Below, in pieces: positions 1 through 9,840 of a stretch of 32,712 nt of DNA. This DNA comes from Ophiothrix spiculata (lineage: Eukaryota; Echinodermata; Ophiuroidea; Amphilepidida; Ophiotrichidae): assembly GCA_000969725.1 (NCBI GenBank), contig JXSR01S046688.1; one strand, 5' to 3'. The number at the start of each line of letters is the position of its first letter. The first letter of the stretch is position 1. The translations under genes were made by a program, and so were the position numbers. Below the pieces are notes generated by a model. That model was given only the letters and a program-made list of their open reading frames with translations, had not been told where the DNA came from and ran no database searches.

Positions 1-275
1 AATGTGTACCTGTACAAGGAAACTGAAATGCTGTGTGATCGCTTTGAGCCTATCACAAAGGAGGTTAGTATGTCGTCATGACAGAGCAGGCCTTCATAAC
101 TGTAATGTGTATCTGTACAAGGAAACTGAAATGCTGTGTGATCGCTTTGAGCTTATCATAAAGGAGGTTAGTATGTCATCATGACAGAGTAGGTCTTCGT
201 AACTGCAATGTGTACCTGTACAAGGAAACTGAAATGCTGTGTGATCGCTTTGAGCCAATCACAAAGGAGGTCAGT
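1..275 (+). repeat. 103-bp tandem triplication carrying a probable exon of the UNC13-like gene
   Basis: Three copies start at 1, 104 and 207, with only a few substitutions between them. Each copy encodes, in one frame, a segment beginning NVYLYKETEMLCDRFE and ending ITKE, followed directly by a GT donor-like site (GTTAGT at 64 and 167, GTCAGT at 270). The third copy ends in phase 0, and the next exon (1015) starts in phase 0. The join reads ITKE-MCVRINN, which resembles the MUN-domain stretch of Munc13 proteins where a similar acidic/hydrophobic run precedes LCVxxNN. The 26-bp spacer between copies is too short to be an intron. It carries an in-frame TGA, and 103 is not a multiple of 3, so a transcript could use only one copy. 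Seen: the repeat, the frame and the donors. Inferred: that it is an exon of the gene. The acceptor of copy 1 lies outside the window. Confidence 0.6.
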
Positions 276-776
276 ACAAATAGAAAACAATCTAACATAG
301 TTGGACTCTTTTTGATTCAACTGATTTATCAGAGTGATTTTTGATGAACAGAGACGATGAACAAAATGAATATGTCTTCAGATGTATATTTGCAAGTGAT
401 GTTGAAAGACCCAACTGTTTTCTAGCTTCCGGTTGCGCTCTAATTGAACACATTTATGTATTCAATGAAGAATATGTGGGGTCTGTATCAGACATCATTT
501 TATCTCCCAGTCCCAAACAATGCCAATGTTGCAATTACTTGCTCCCCTGTATCACGGTCAAGGTGCAGCCATATGGTTCACAGTGATCACAATATGAGTA
601 TCGATTTCACTTTAAATTATGTATATGCACGGCTGACCTGCTACATGATTGAGTTTGGATTCATTCACATAAGCACCATATACAGAAGACATCACAAGAT
701 TGGTGGCGAGATCACAGTGGAACAATCAGGCACTTGTCTTTCTGATGGTGCAAGTGCCAGGCAACCACTTGATTTG

Positions 777-840
777 TAATTTGTACAAAGGAGCTGAAGC
801 ATTTATGAGATTGCTTTGAGCTAAACACAAAAGGCAGGCA
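777..840 (+). repeat. Degenerate fourth copy of the triplicated exon (pseudo-exon)
   Basis: About 64 bases align along their length with the 103-bp repeat exon (GTAATTTGTACAAAGGAGCTG against GTAATGTGTACCTGTACAAGG, then matching GCTTTGAGC and CACAAA blocks). It has a TGA inside the exon frame and the donor has become GCAAAT, so it can no longer act as that exon. It points to an older duplication of the same unit. Confidence 0.5.
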
Positions 841-1014
841 AATATGATCAACTGAAAATATAGTGGGAATTTAACCTGTTGTGGCTGATATTCAAAATTA
901 AAATGAATCAACAAGGATGAAATAATCTGAAATTGTTTGGAAAACAGAGTTGTGTTTTTATGAAATGCAAGGAATCCATTATCATTTGATAAATCATTGA
1001 TCACTTTGTTTCAG

Positions 1015-4000
1015 ATGTGTGTGCGAATCAACAATACTTGGTGTTTATCGTGCCTCATACCTCACATGCAAGGATTACTCCCAAAAGGTAAGAAAGTACT
1101 GCTTACACTGATTGCCATTCAATATCCATGTCACACCTAGCAGAAATTGAAGGGTTGTATGTGCTAGCCAAAGTGACTTGGTACAGGTCTGATTATTTTC
1201 TTTTGTTGCAAAAACAGGGAATTTAAGTTAGAGTTGTTATTGTCTCCCCATACAAGCGTGCAGTAAGATAGGTAAGGAAGAACAAGTGTATTGTAGAGTG
1301 TATGGAGAGACTTGATATTGAAAAATTGCCTTATTTTCCTAATGATACCATTATATTTAGATACTATTTTGGTAATATGGGATGTGTGAGCTTTCCAGGT
1401 GAGATTGCTATCAATGAGGACCCCAAGAAATTTAGTGGTATATCAACCTTTTCAATGTAATTATTATCTATTTGCAAATTGAAATCAGGGGTTGGATTAT
1501 TGTTATGCTTGTTTTTAAATATCATGAAGTTAGTTTTGTTGATGTTTAGGGATAGTTTATGTGGTTAAACCAATTAGAGATTTTATTTAATTCAAAATTA
1601 ATTAACCCACCTACCTACATGTCATGCAGTTGACTTCTGCTTCCAATTTTGGTCCTGTTCCTTGATCTTCCCACTCTTCCGACAAGCTGTCTGCTTTCTT
1701 TGTCAATTCCACCAACATTATCTGCTTAGTGTCATTGTGCTTTGCGCTATATGGCCATCCTTATTGCAAAGTAGCATCACCCAGTAAGTGAATGTTTCTG
1801 GCTTTGTTTGGAGTACATACCAGAAAGCTTATTATTTAATAACAAAAGTTTGACATTGTTATAGATGATTAGGGTAATTAATGTAAATACAAAGCAGCAG
1901 AAACCAGCTTTTTATGGTCTGCCTCAAACATATGTTTGCATTTGCCAGATTTAACAAAATCCAATTAATTTTTTTGTCGATAACACCAATGCCACATAGG
2001 TGTATAATATTTTTTCTTCTCCAAAATGGCAGCATTAGATACAAGCAGATTGGCATTTGAATACTCTTTTTCTTGGATTAGATTTCCATTCTTTCCTTTA
2101 CGTACATATTCATAGCAACCTTATTATTAGAAATACTGGCTCTTCATATTCAAAAGTGAAAAGCATGCCATGATTATTTCTGACAACTAAAATATGATGT
2201 TTATTGTTTGCAGGTCTACTACAGCAGAATGAAGAAGGGTCAGAGGTTCTTGGTGATTTGCCCTTTGACCTGACCCCGCATAATGATATTCAGTACATCT
2301 CATCTGTAATGGAAACACAAATCCAACTTCTTGCCCATAAGGTATGATGAATTGTATGAGAGATTGTTTGAAATGGTATATATATCTATATGATTTTAAT
2401 TCATTGTTCCAAATCTGAAAGAATTGAGTAAAATTATTCATATTTTTAGTGATGTTTGTCTGCTACTCTAGCAGTTTCCTCAGACTGGTGACTTTGTTCA
2501 TCTCTCAACGCTGACGTCTAATGGTGCGTTCATAGTCCAGCGATTTCATCACTGCAACATCGCTCGATACGCAGTCTTCAAAAGTTATAGCACAATATGC
2601 GCAGCGCGTTTAAAGACTGCGTATCGACAGACGTCGTGCGATGAAATCGTTGTGAAATCGGTGGACTATGAATGCACCATTAGACGTAGAGGTCATGGAC
2701 AGAAACAACATGTCATAGATGTGATTCTGGGATGAAGCCAAAGTTTTTGACTTTGAACCACACACTAGTACCAGGCACCTCAAGGATTCCCTGTGAATAC
2801 ACAGAAGGGGCAAACAAAATTTGAACAAGGATGATGGGGCATATGTATTGATAATGAAGATAGTGAAAGTTAAAATGTGTTTACTTGCCTTGCATTGGTA
2901 CTTCTAAGATGTTGCAATTTGATATAAATCTGTTGACAAAGCTCAACTTGAAAAACTAATGTCTGCATATGTTTTTGCATTGTTTCAAGAATAAATTCAA
3001 CTCTATAGTATCAATAACCTCATATGTTACTCTTATCTTTTCCAGTTGAACCTCTTCCTTGCTGAAGCCTTAGAAATCCTCATGAGTGATGAGATGCCAG
3101 GATGCTGTATGGCCCTCAGGCTTCAGCCAATCACAGAGTGTCTTGCAAACCATTTGGAAGCCATTAAATCGTGGCTCTATCCCAAGTGTTTCCAGCTCTT
3201 CAAGACTGCATTGTGGCAATTCATGATAAAGGTACAGTATATGTTAGTGTTAGTATTTACATCTAAAAAAATGATTTGAAATAGCGATATTGGCCCTCAA
3301 ACAACCACTTGGATTTTGTGTATGTGCAATTTTACAATTCAAGGGCAAATTTGATAGAATAGTGCATGTTTCTCAGAAAGTTGTGAGTTCTGCAATTACC
3401 AATGTAAATAAGACATGTGTGTGATTTGTTGCAGTCATTGCACTAACAACTTCTTGTAATGTACATAACAAGTTTTCCTTTTCTGTTTTATCTTCCACGT
3501 CTTGTAGAACTTTGAGCATCAAGTACATCATGTGACAAGATATCAAGACTTGGCCGACTCGCAGGCATTGCTACTTCTACAGGGACTCACGGTAGGTTGC
3601 AATCATCTGGAAGAAAAGCTCTTTAGAAATCACCAATAGTACATAACATTGAAATGCAATTTATTCAGATTGGGACAAGTCAATCTGGCAAAGATTTGAA
3701 GAAACATTTTTAAGTCACAACTAGCTCTATATGTCGACGTTGACAAAAAATTATTGCGACATGTCGACATGAAAAAACGGTCTCGACAGAAACCTTAAAA
3801 AATACTATGAAATTAGTAGAAACACTAGTAGAAACACTACGTTAGCTTGCTTGCAAAATACAAGAAATTATCAAGAAACTATAGTCAGGCTGAATGGAAT
3901 AACACCAGACCCTTTTTTCCATATTTGGTAGAAAAGATGAAGTCATAATTTTATGTATAATAACTAATGGCATAACCAACTCATTGGATTAAAGTTACAA

Positions 4001-7000
4001 TTCTTGATTGTTTGCAGCATTTGATTGAGTTTCTACACAATGCTGGACAAGGACTTGGCATTGATGAACTAGTGGAACCAGCGGTAAGAATATTGTATAA
4101 AGAAAAAAACAATGTTGGGAAGTTCAGGCATCAGGCAAGTAAAAAAGGAAATAAACGTTATCAATATATTTAAATGCTTTCAATTAAATGTTTAGCTCAA
4201 GTATCAATTACATGGTATCAAAAATTCTTGATATGTACTAGATACACTTGTTTGACAAAATCTCATTGAGCCTACATACTTTTAGGTAACAAACAATAAA
4301 AGTCCTGTTTTACAGACCTGGTCGATTCTTTTATTTTGGTGGCATTTTTTAAAATGAAGTATAACAAAATCATCTTTTTGTTTTCTCAAAATTTAACTGA
4401 AGAAATGTGATCAAAATCAAATGAAACATTACTGATTTTTATGGATTTTAACACTTTAGTGGGTCAGTTTTGTAAAATGAAATTATTCAAGAAATATCCT
4501 GACTAACTGGCTGTTCGTAAACTTTGTTTATTTTGTCACCTTCCTTTATTCATGATTTCATTCTATCACTGCTTATGTTTTGATTTTACAGGAGCCAGTT
4601 CTGCAGCTTCTTCAGCTATTTACCTTATCTACCAAGAGGTTAATACAACTCCATAAGAAACTGTTCCGGGAGGTAGGTAGTGTAAGTACTGTATCCTTCA
4701 TCTTTTTCAAGGTGGTTGGTTACAGCATTAATAGCAGCATATACGTGGTGTATGTAAAGTATATACAGGGATGCTCAATATGTTCATGGCCTTAGGTAAT
4801 TGTACAATTCAAATTGAGCATTTACTCTTCTTTTCATGTTGCTAAAAATCAGAACGTGAGAGTAACAGGTTTCTGAAAGTTTAATATTTCACATCAAAAT
4901 GGCTTAACTTAAGCCATGGGGTCATATAATAATTTTAGCCATGGGGTCATATAATAATTTTAACCATGCCCCGAACAAAGAGCTGTTAATATTTGTTTTA
5001 TATACCGAGTACATAGACTTTTTTCATCTGGTTGGTTAAAAGAACCATTTTAGCACTTAAAACGCCTGATGGTGTTTTTATTTGCCTATAGTCGTACCCG
5101 GAAAGCTCGAGTTACACCGGCGGCGCAAAATATGTTGGGCCAAATGAAAAATATGCCCCTCTCGAGTTAAATCCAAGCCCTCACTTTTAACCTATCAGAG
5201 GACAGGAATCTATATATGAGGTATATAAATCCACATATTCAACAATTAAATATATAACATACTAATAAAAATGGCATGACTCCTCTTCTATCTTAGGCCA
5301 CATATTTATTGAGCACCCCTGGTAATGGTCCCATCACACAAAGTCTGTGTTATATCATGATTTGTGGCAAAGCCAGACAGGAATTCATGTATTCAAGGTG
5401 GTTGAACTTACAGCATAATATTAGCAAATCATTCCAATGGTTTACATTTATTTTATTATTTATACATATCTTAAAAGTCCCCCTCCCCCCTCCTAATACT
5501 AACTAGATCATATATTGTACCTTAAAAGTTCCCCCACCCAATCCTAACTTTCAAACTGCTTGTCCAAACTGCATAAAAATGTACATTATTAGAAGGGGAT
5601 TACATCATGAACACAGTGGTGACCACAATTTTTGGACCGTGATAAAAAAGACCACAAACTGATTCCTCCCCAATATTACCATAGAACTCCTGAACTATGA
5701 AGAAGGAAATGTACAGAATTTGTTTGTTTGTTTGTTTGTTTGTTTGTGTTTTGTTTTATATTTAATCATAATGGATATGACCGCGCACACTGCTGGCCAT
5801 TTGACGTTTATTATTATAGATATAGTTATTATAAATTTATATATTTACTATTCATATTCACATAACAAATCATTTTGGTGATAGTGCAGCATATACAAGA
5901 CAGATTAGATAAGAGTACAGGACAGCAGCAAATATCGACCTGTGTTTTGTTTGATTGCAGAGAATAGAAGCTCAAGGAGGTCCATCGGGTGGACTGACCA
6001 GTGTCATGTCAGTTGACAAGTTGCATAAGATGTTCAACGAGCTACACAAGAAACGAAAGTGCTTCACGGGGGAATGCCTTGTGGACTGGATTCAACTCAA
6101 CTGTGTTGACACTGGTAAGTGTGCAATAAACAGGAACACATTGAAGAAGCAAAGAAAAGAATTGAGTAGTTCACCTATTATTTTTGGTACTCAGTGCATT
6201 TTGAAAATATTGTTAGAAATTTTATTTTTGGGTATCGACTTAACCATAACTACAACAGATATGATACCCTTGGGATTATTTTAAAAATCTACTTTACATT
6301 TTTCATAATCAGAAGCAATGATTTGTCACATTAACTTCATAGCATAATCAAAATGATCACATACCAAATCATAGAAAAGCATGCAATATAAAAGAAGTTT
6401 TAAGTATGTGGTTTTTTTATGCATAGAATGATCTCTATAGTAAGTTGAAGAACTTTTACATGTTATCTTCAAAACAAAGGAAAGGTTCTTAAACTTAGCA
6501 TCATCAAAATTTTGCATATTAGTATACCATTTTTGTGGTTTTATTTTCATTGTTACACTCATACACTTATCGGTAGCACATGATTAATTTCTGAGTGTTT
6601 ACACTGCCGCTCTAAAGTATTTTTGCACAAAGCCTTTATTCAGCCATATCTCAAAAGACATTTATCCAATTTTCATCATTTTTTGACACAAGTCTATATT
6701 GTGTAATTACCGAAGTAACTATTCCAGAATTGCATTCATTGCATTTGAAAATATGGCATGTAATGCATATTACTACTTTCGTCTGAACATAAAAATCGAG
6801 TTTATATACATAAGGTAATAATGAGGTTATGAAAAATTGATTAGTTTCATAGTATAATGAGATTTGTACTTGTGGTGTATTTGTATATTGTCTATGGAAT
6901 CAGCCATTTTTGTAGCAATGGAAGATCAAATATTAAAAGAAACATTGATTTATTCATATTGAATCGATAAGTTACCTATACTACTATGAATCTTTGATGA

Positions 7001-8801
7001 TTCTAGGTCGTTTAATATAAAAAACAAGGTTTTTGAACGTTTTTAATTGTGCGGAAATACTTTAGAGCGGGAGTGTACTTCATGTGTCAAAAGTGTAGAA
7101 TGCAGACCTGATTGAAATGCCGATATAGATCATTTAGCTAGCATAACAATAAATTGTGCTTTTGTTTGACAGACATTGATAACATGACGTGTGCAGAGCA
7201 GGCATCAGAAATTGCAGAGAAGCTGCTTGACATTGGTGTGATAAGTCCTGTCACCAAAACAGGGGATACACCCAATATCAAACCAAGTAAGCACAATCTT
7301 AGTCATTTATTGAATTGATTAACAAGAAGAGAAATTTCATCTTTTAAGCTGATTTTTATTTCTTGAAAAGTTCTGGGTGATAAAATTTCAATTTTTTTCT
7401 TTCATTTTCAGCCTGTTGGGGGATTTTTAAATGTTTTTCCTGTGTTTTCTATAAAGTTTCTCCTTGTTTCCAAAAAGGTCACTCCAAAAGCTCAAAAATG
7501 ATTAAAAAAACAGGGATTGACTCTTTCCTTTAAATATAGTTTATTCATTTTCAGACACATTACAAGTTACGTGCTAATTTTTTAAACCACAAAATGCACG
7601 CCTGAATGTATTTGAAAGTCTGTCCAATTGTGCACCAATTTGGGTTGCCATGAGTCAATGTTATCCAGTGATGGTATGTGTAACTTGACTGTAAACTTAC
7701 AACAAACCTATACCTTAAGCCTTAATTTTTGTGTGGAACCAACATTACACATAGTCCAAAATATATCAACAGTCACTGAAAAAATTAAAGCTTTCTTTAA
7801 GAAAGTTGTAGTATAATTAAAATTGATTGTTATTCTTAAAGGAGCATAGTCCAATTGCTTCAACCTTTTTTCAAACATTTTGAGATTTTGGTACCAAAAT
7901 ATTGCTCATATTTTTTTCATAATCCATGTGAAATTTCACAGCTGAGCTATGTTCCGTTTTGGAGATATGAATGAAAATGTGTTTAATTATGGTAACCATA
8001 ATTAATTCTGCACATTAACGTTTGGGCGTATGCCCATAAAATCAAAACGATTTGACAGATTCAGCTGAAATTTGAAACCTAAACTTCATTCAGGATTATC
8101 TTTCGTATGACTCTGAAGAGTATATTTTGAAAAATAAGACCAAGTTCCTTTAAAATTGTTTGTTTTGACTTACTTGTATAACCATTCTCATCTTACCTGT
8201 AGGTGATTACCGATCCAACAGACAAGCTCACAACTCAGGCAGCCAATCAGAAGGTGGCACAGACGTAGAGTTCCCTGCTGTCACAGTACACAGCGTTACC
8301 ACAAGTGGTTACTGGCGGGATTCGGACACATCCGATGTTGAAAAAAGTAGGCCTAACTCTAGTCATGGAAGTCGGAATAACACACCCCTCCATGGAGTTG
8401 GAAGCCCTATTGTGGGAAGTAGCATGTCCAGAAGTAGCTCTACCTCTACTCTGTGCATGTTTAGACCAGACAATACGCACTACTACTGTTTTACCGATAT
8501 TGATGATGAGGTATTCTACGGTATCGGTGCAAGAGTAATGTCTCCGACACCATCAGTGACACGTTTAGCAGAGAGTGCCGCAGCTGATAACAGGAAAGAT
8601 GTCACTCCAGAAAAAAGTTTCTATGATGATAAACATCTGAAAGTGATGTCAGTGACGCCAGAATTTGTTTTGAAGATTATCTATGCAAGACGCAGGAAAG
8701 ACCAAGAGGCTATGAAGTATGTGCAAGATCTGCCCCGTGATGTTATAATGGGTATAGAGGAACCAATCGCATCATGGTTCTGCCTCAGTGTGTGCCAATA
8801 A
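1015..8801 (+). CDS. UNC13-like MUN/MHD2 protein with C-terminal split DEP-like domain (5'-partial, spliced)
   Basis: Nine exons join with matching phases and GT-AG borders: 1015-1087, 2214-2341, 3046-3231, 3508-3591, 4018-4083, 4592-4672, 5961-6114, 7173-7286 and 8203-8801 (TAA at 8799-8801), giving 494 residues plus missing N-terminal exons. Residues 1-129 start MCVRINNTW, like the CVxxNNI motif of the Munc13 MUN domain. Residues about 140-206 match the MHD2 block: FLHNAGQGLG corresponds to Munc13's FHAGGVGLK, and LFTLSTKRLIQ to its LYTQATDLLIK. Where Munc13, BAIAP3 and UNC13D carry a C2 domain, this protein instead has a DEP-like fold (residues about 227-392). Family knowledge: MUN proteins prime or tether secretory vesicles through SNAREs, and DEP domains bind membranes or receptors. 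A role in membrane traffic is inference. Introns contain transposon debris but no exon is broken. Gene structure is firm; the family name rests on motif recognition without a search. Confidence 0.82.
1136..1590 (-). mobile_element. Decayed CR1/L2/Jockey-type reverse transcriptase fragment
   Basis: Read on the minus strand, the segment encodes the C-terminal half of a non-LTR retrotransposon RT. Motifs in order are LNINKTNFMIF, then KFLGVLIDSNLTWKAH, then KYNGIIRKIRQFF, then LYNTLVLPYLSYCTLVWG. This is the standard thumb/post-RT order of CR1, L2 and Jockey-like elements. A one-base frameshift separates the first block from KFLGV, another lies before KLSLN, and a TAG follows SHFG. It is therefore a dead fragment. 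It sits in the first visible intron of the UNC13-like gene, antisense to it. Confidence 0.85.
1591..2213. other. Intron sequence with no recognised feature
   Basis: This is the rest of the 1088-2213 intron to the right of the RT fragment. It ends with the acceptor TTGTTTGCAG. Short open frames on the minus strand lack any recognisable motif. Confidence 0.5.
2514..2687. mobile_element. Foldback MITE, about 174 bp
   Basis: The left arm from ACGTCTAATGGTGCGTTCAT pairs with the right arm ending ATGAATGCACCATTAGACGT. The arms continue through GCGATTTCATC and CGATACGCAGTCTT with few mismatches, leaving a short central loop near 2590. The element lies in the intron 2342-3045 and has no coding capacity. 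Confidence 0.8.
3508..4672 (+). other. Exons coding the MHD2 (Munc13 homology 2) segment
   Basis: Three consecutive phase-0 exons (3508-3591, 4018-4083, 4592-4672) encode about 77 residues. They contain a helix ending LLLLQGLTHLIEFLH, the glycine turn NAGQGLG, and the heptad-like helix VLQLLQLFTLSTKRLIQLH. Order and spacing match the end of the MUN domain in Munc13 proteins (helix, HAGGxGL turn, LYTxxTxxLI helix). All three exons are multiples of 3, so skipping any of them would keep the reading frame. Confidence 0.65.
4766..5321. mobile_element. TIR element, about 556 bp, ends CAGGG...CCCTG
   Basis: The left end CAGGGATGCTCAATATGTTC and the right end ending TATTTATTGAGCACCCCTG are imperfect inverted repeats of about 28 bases, both running into GGCCTTAGG or CCTA(A)GGCC. 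CAGGG ends suggest the hAT class, but the 8-bp flanks (AGTATATA and GTAATGGT) do not match, so the assignment is open. It lies in intron 4673-5960, with no ORF. Confidence 0.55.
4912..4961. repeat. 25-bp tandem duplication
   Basis: Two identical 25-base units beginning AGCCATGGGGTCATATAATA sit back to back inside the 4766-5321 element. A third decayed start (AACCATG) follows. Confidence 0.9.
5719..5748. repeat. (TTTG)n microsatellite
   Basis: About seven units of TTTG lie in intron 4673-5960. The rest of 5322-5960 shows only low-complexity AT and C-rich patches: two CCTTAAAAGT(T/C)CCCC copies near 5467 and 5519. Confidence 0.9.
6600..7077. mobile_element. Tc1/mariner-like MITE, 478 bp, with TA target duplication
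   Basis: The left terminus CACTGCCGCTCTAAAGTATT (after TA at 6600-6601) and the right terminus ending AATACTTTAGAGCGGGAGTG (before TA at 7076-7077) are inverted repeats of about 24 bases with few mismatches, followed inward by TGCAC/GTGCGG. The TA flanks and CACT(C/G)CCGC ends are typical of Tc1/mariner-class elements. There is no transposase ORF, so it is non-autonomous. It lies in intron 6115-7172. Confidence 0.75.
7836..8153. mobile_element. Diverged foldback element bounded by TTAA
   Basis: The left end TTAAAGGAGCATAGTCCAAT and the right end, read inverted as TTAAAGGAACTTGGTCTTAT, match at about 15 of 21 positions. TTAA stands at both borders. The exact centre (7983-8005) is a perfect palindrome, TTAATTATGGT-A-ACCATAATTAA. 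The inner arms GAAATTTCA(CA)GCTGA also pair symmetrically. The TTAA ends suggest a piggyBac-type target. It is old and non-coding, in intron 7287-8202, just left of the last exon. Confidence 0.55.
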
Positions 8802-8838
8802 AAAATAGATCGCATTAGGCCAAAAAAAGTAGTGTGTG

Positions 8839-8844
8839 AATAAA
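8839..8844 (+). terminator. Candidate polyadenylation signal AATAAA
   Basis: AATAAA lies 38 bases after the stop codon of the UNC13-like gene. Another AATAAA (8797-8802) overlaps the stop codon itself, and a third is at 9479. The 3' end actually used cannot be decided from sequence. Confidence 0.4.
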
Positions 8845-8986
8845 TTGGCTGGTTTTTTGTGTTGTAATGTGAAAATGTATAATTTGTTATTACCAAGATG
8901 TATTTGGTATCAAAAGCTATGGAACATACTGAGAGGTCAGTATATTATGAGGTAGAATACAGAATGAGATTCTAAATAACCTGCAC

Positions 8987-9126
8987 CAGGGCTGTGAGAG
9001 TCCAGCTTTTTTCGTGCCTTCAACAGAGTCATAATTTCAGCCGTTCATTTTCTTTTCATTCTGTTTTTCAGCATTTTGTCACTATTTTCAGCACTTTATT
9101 TCAACTGAATCTCACACCCCTCCCTG
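8987..9126. mobile_element. Possible short hAT-like MITE, 140 bp
   Basis: CAGGGCTGTGAGAGTC at the left and GAATCTCACACCCCTCCCTG at the right form imperfect inverted ends (CAGGG...TGTGAGA). No 8-bp target duplication is visible, so this is only a candidate. Confidence 0.35.
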
Positions 9127-9264
9127 TTTTATTGTCCACATGAAATTGTAGATCACCATTGAGCTCAAGTTTAGGTAATCAGGCTGTTGCTACACAGGGT
9201 GCCATTCCATTTAATTAGACTTTGACTTGCTTGTTTAGTCATTTATCAATGTAGGCCTACACAT

Positions 9265-9679
9265 AAGGCCAAATGAGAAAATAGTTTGTCTCAAAACTTA
9301 CGTGTTGCCTGAAAATTAATGCGGAATGTGATTTTTGTTGTTGTTGTTGTTCTTTTTTTTTCTTTTTTTTTTATGGTGTATCAATAGTGAATTATAAGTT
9401 GTGGGCGCCATATATTGACATTTCTCAAAGACTAAGCATATATTTATGGTTACAAATGAAGTAAAGACGTATTTACAAATAAAGTAAAGAAGTATTTTAT
9501 TCCAATCATGTGCATGATTTGTTTTTGGTGAGAAAAAGTATGATTTTTCTAAAAAATGTTTGAAAAAAATCTTAAAAAAAAAATTGATATAGAAATTACT
9601 CTATAACATTTTCCAGATCACCTGATTTTATAAACGCGCGCGGCAGCTTTGAGACAAACTATTTTTTTTATTTGGCCTT
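9265..9679. mobile_element. TIR element of an AAGGCCAAA family, copy 1
   Basis: The left arm AAGGCCAAATGAGAAAATAG with TTTGTCTCAAAAC pairs with the right arm CAGCTTTGAGACAAACTATT ending TTTGGCCTT. A GCGCGCG patch sits just inside the right arm. The inside holds (GTT)n, T-runs and two 23-bp units (ACAAAT(G/A)AAGTAAAGA). It has no ORF. Related copies are at 16567 and 20523. Confidence 0.7.
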
Positions 9680-9840
9680 ATCTGAAACAGTTTCAGTCAG
9701 TTTTCGGTATCGGACCTGATTACTCCAAATTGCTTTCATGCAGTGGCTCCAAATGGTGGGCATTTACCTTAATATTCATTTACCACTTTGAAATGATTCT
9801 TTGCCATTGCTTATAAGTTATAGTAATATAGTAGAGTATC

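Larger units (their letters stand above)
5961..8492 (+). other. Exons coding a DEP-like domain interrupted by a Ser/Thr-rich insert
   Basis: Exon 5961-6114 gives LHKMFNELHKKRKCFTGEC then LVDWI, the canonical FTGxxLVDWL core of DEP domains. Exon 7173-7286 gives EQASEIAEKLLDIGVISPV, the following DEP helix and turn. The closing DEP strand (usually F-x-D-x4-Y-x-F) appears only about 90 residues later, as FRPDNTHYYCF in exon 8203-8801. The intervening stretch is rich in Ser, Asn, Gly and Thr and looks disordered. A phase-1 intron (6115-7172) lies between the LVDWI core and the helix. The DEP call is from motif order; the insert is directly visible. Confidence 0.6.

Noticed and set aside
444-779. 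111-residue + strand open frame
   Set aside because: No recognisable motif, overlaps other frames, and lies in the interval before a well-defined exon; treated as chance.
3730-3772. ATGTCGAC...GTCGACAT inverted repeat as a regulatory site
   Set aside because: Short arms with an imperfect, AT-rich middle; no family or context supports a function.
4709-5430. Direct repeat CAAGGTGGTTG...TACAGCAT(T)AATA on both sides of the 4766-5321 element as a long target duplication
   Set aside because: The copies lie at unequal distances from the element ends and are imperfect, so they are more likely part of an unrecognised older repeat.
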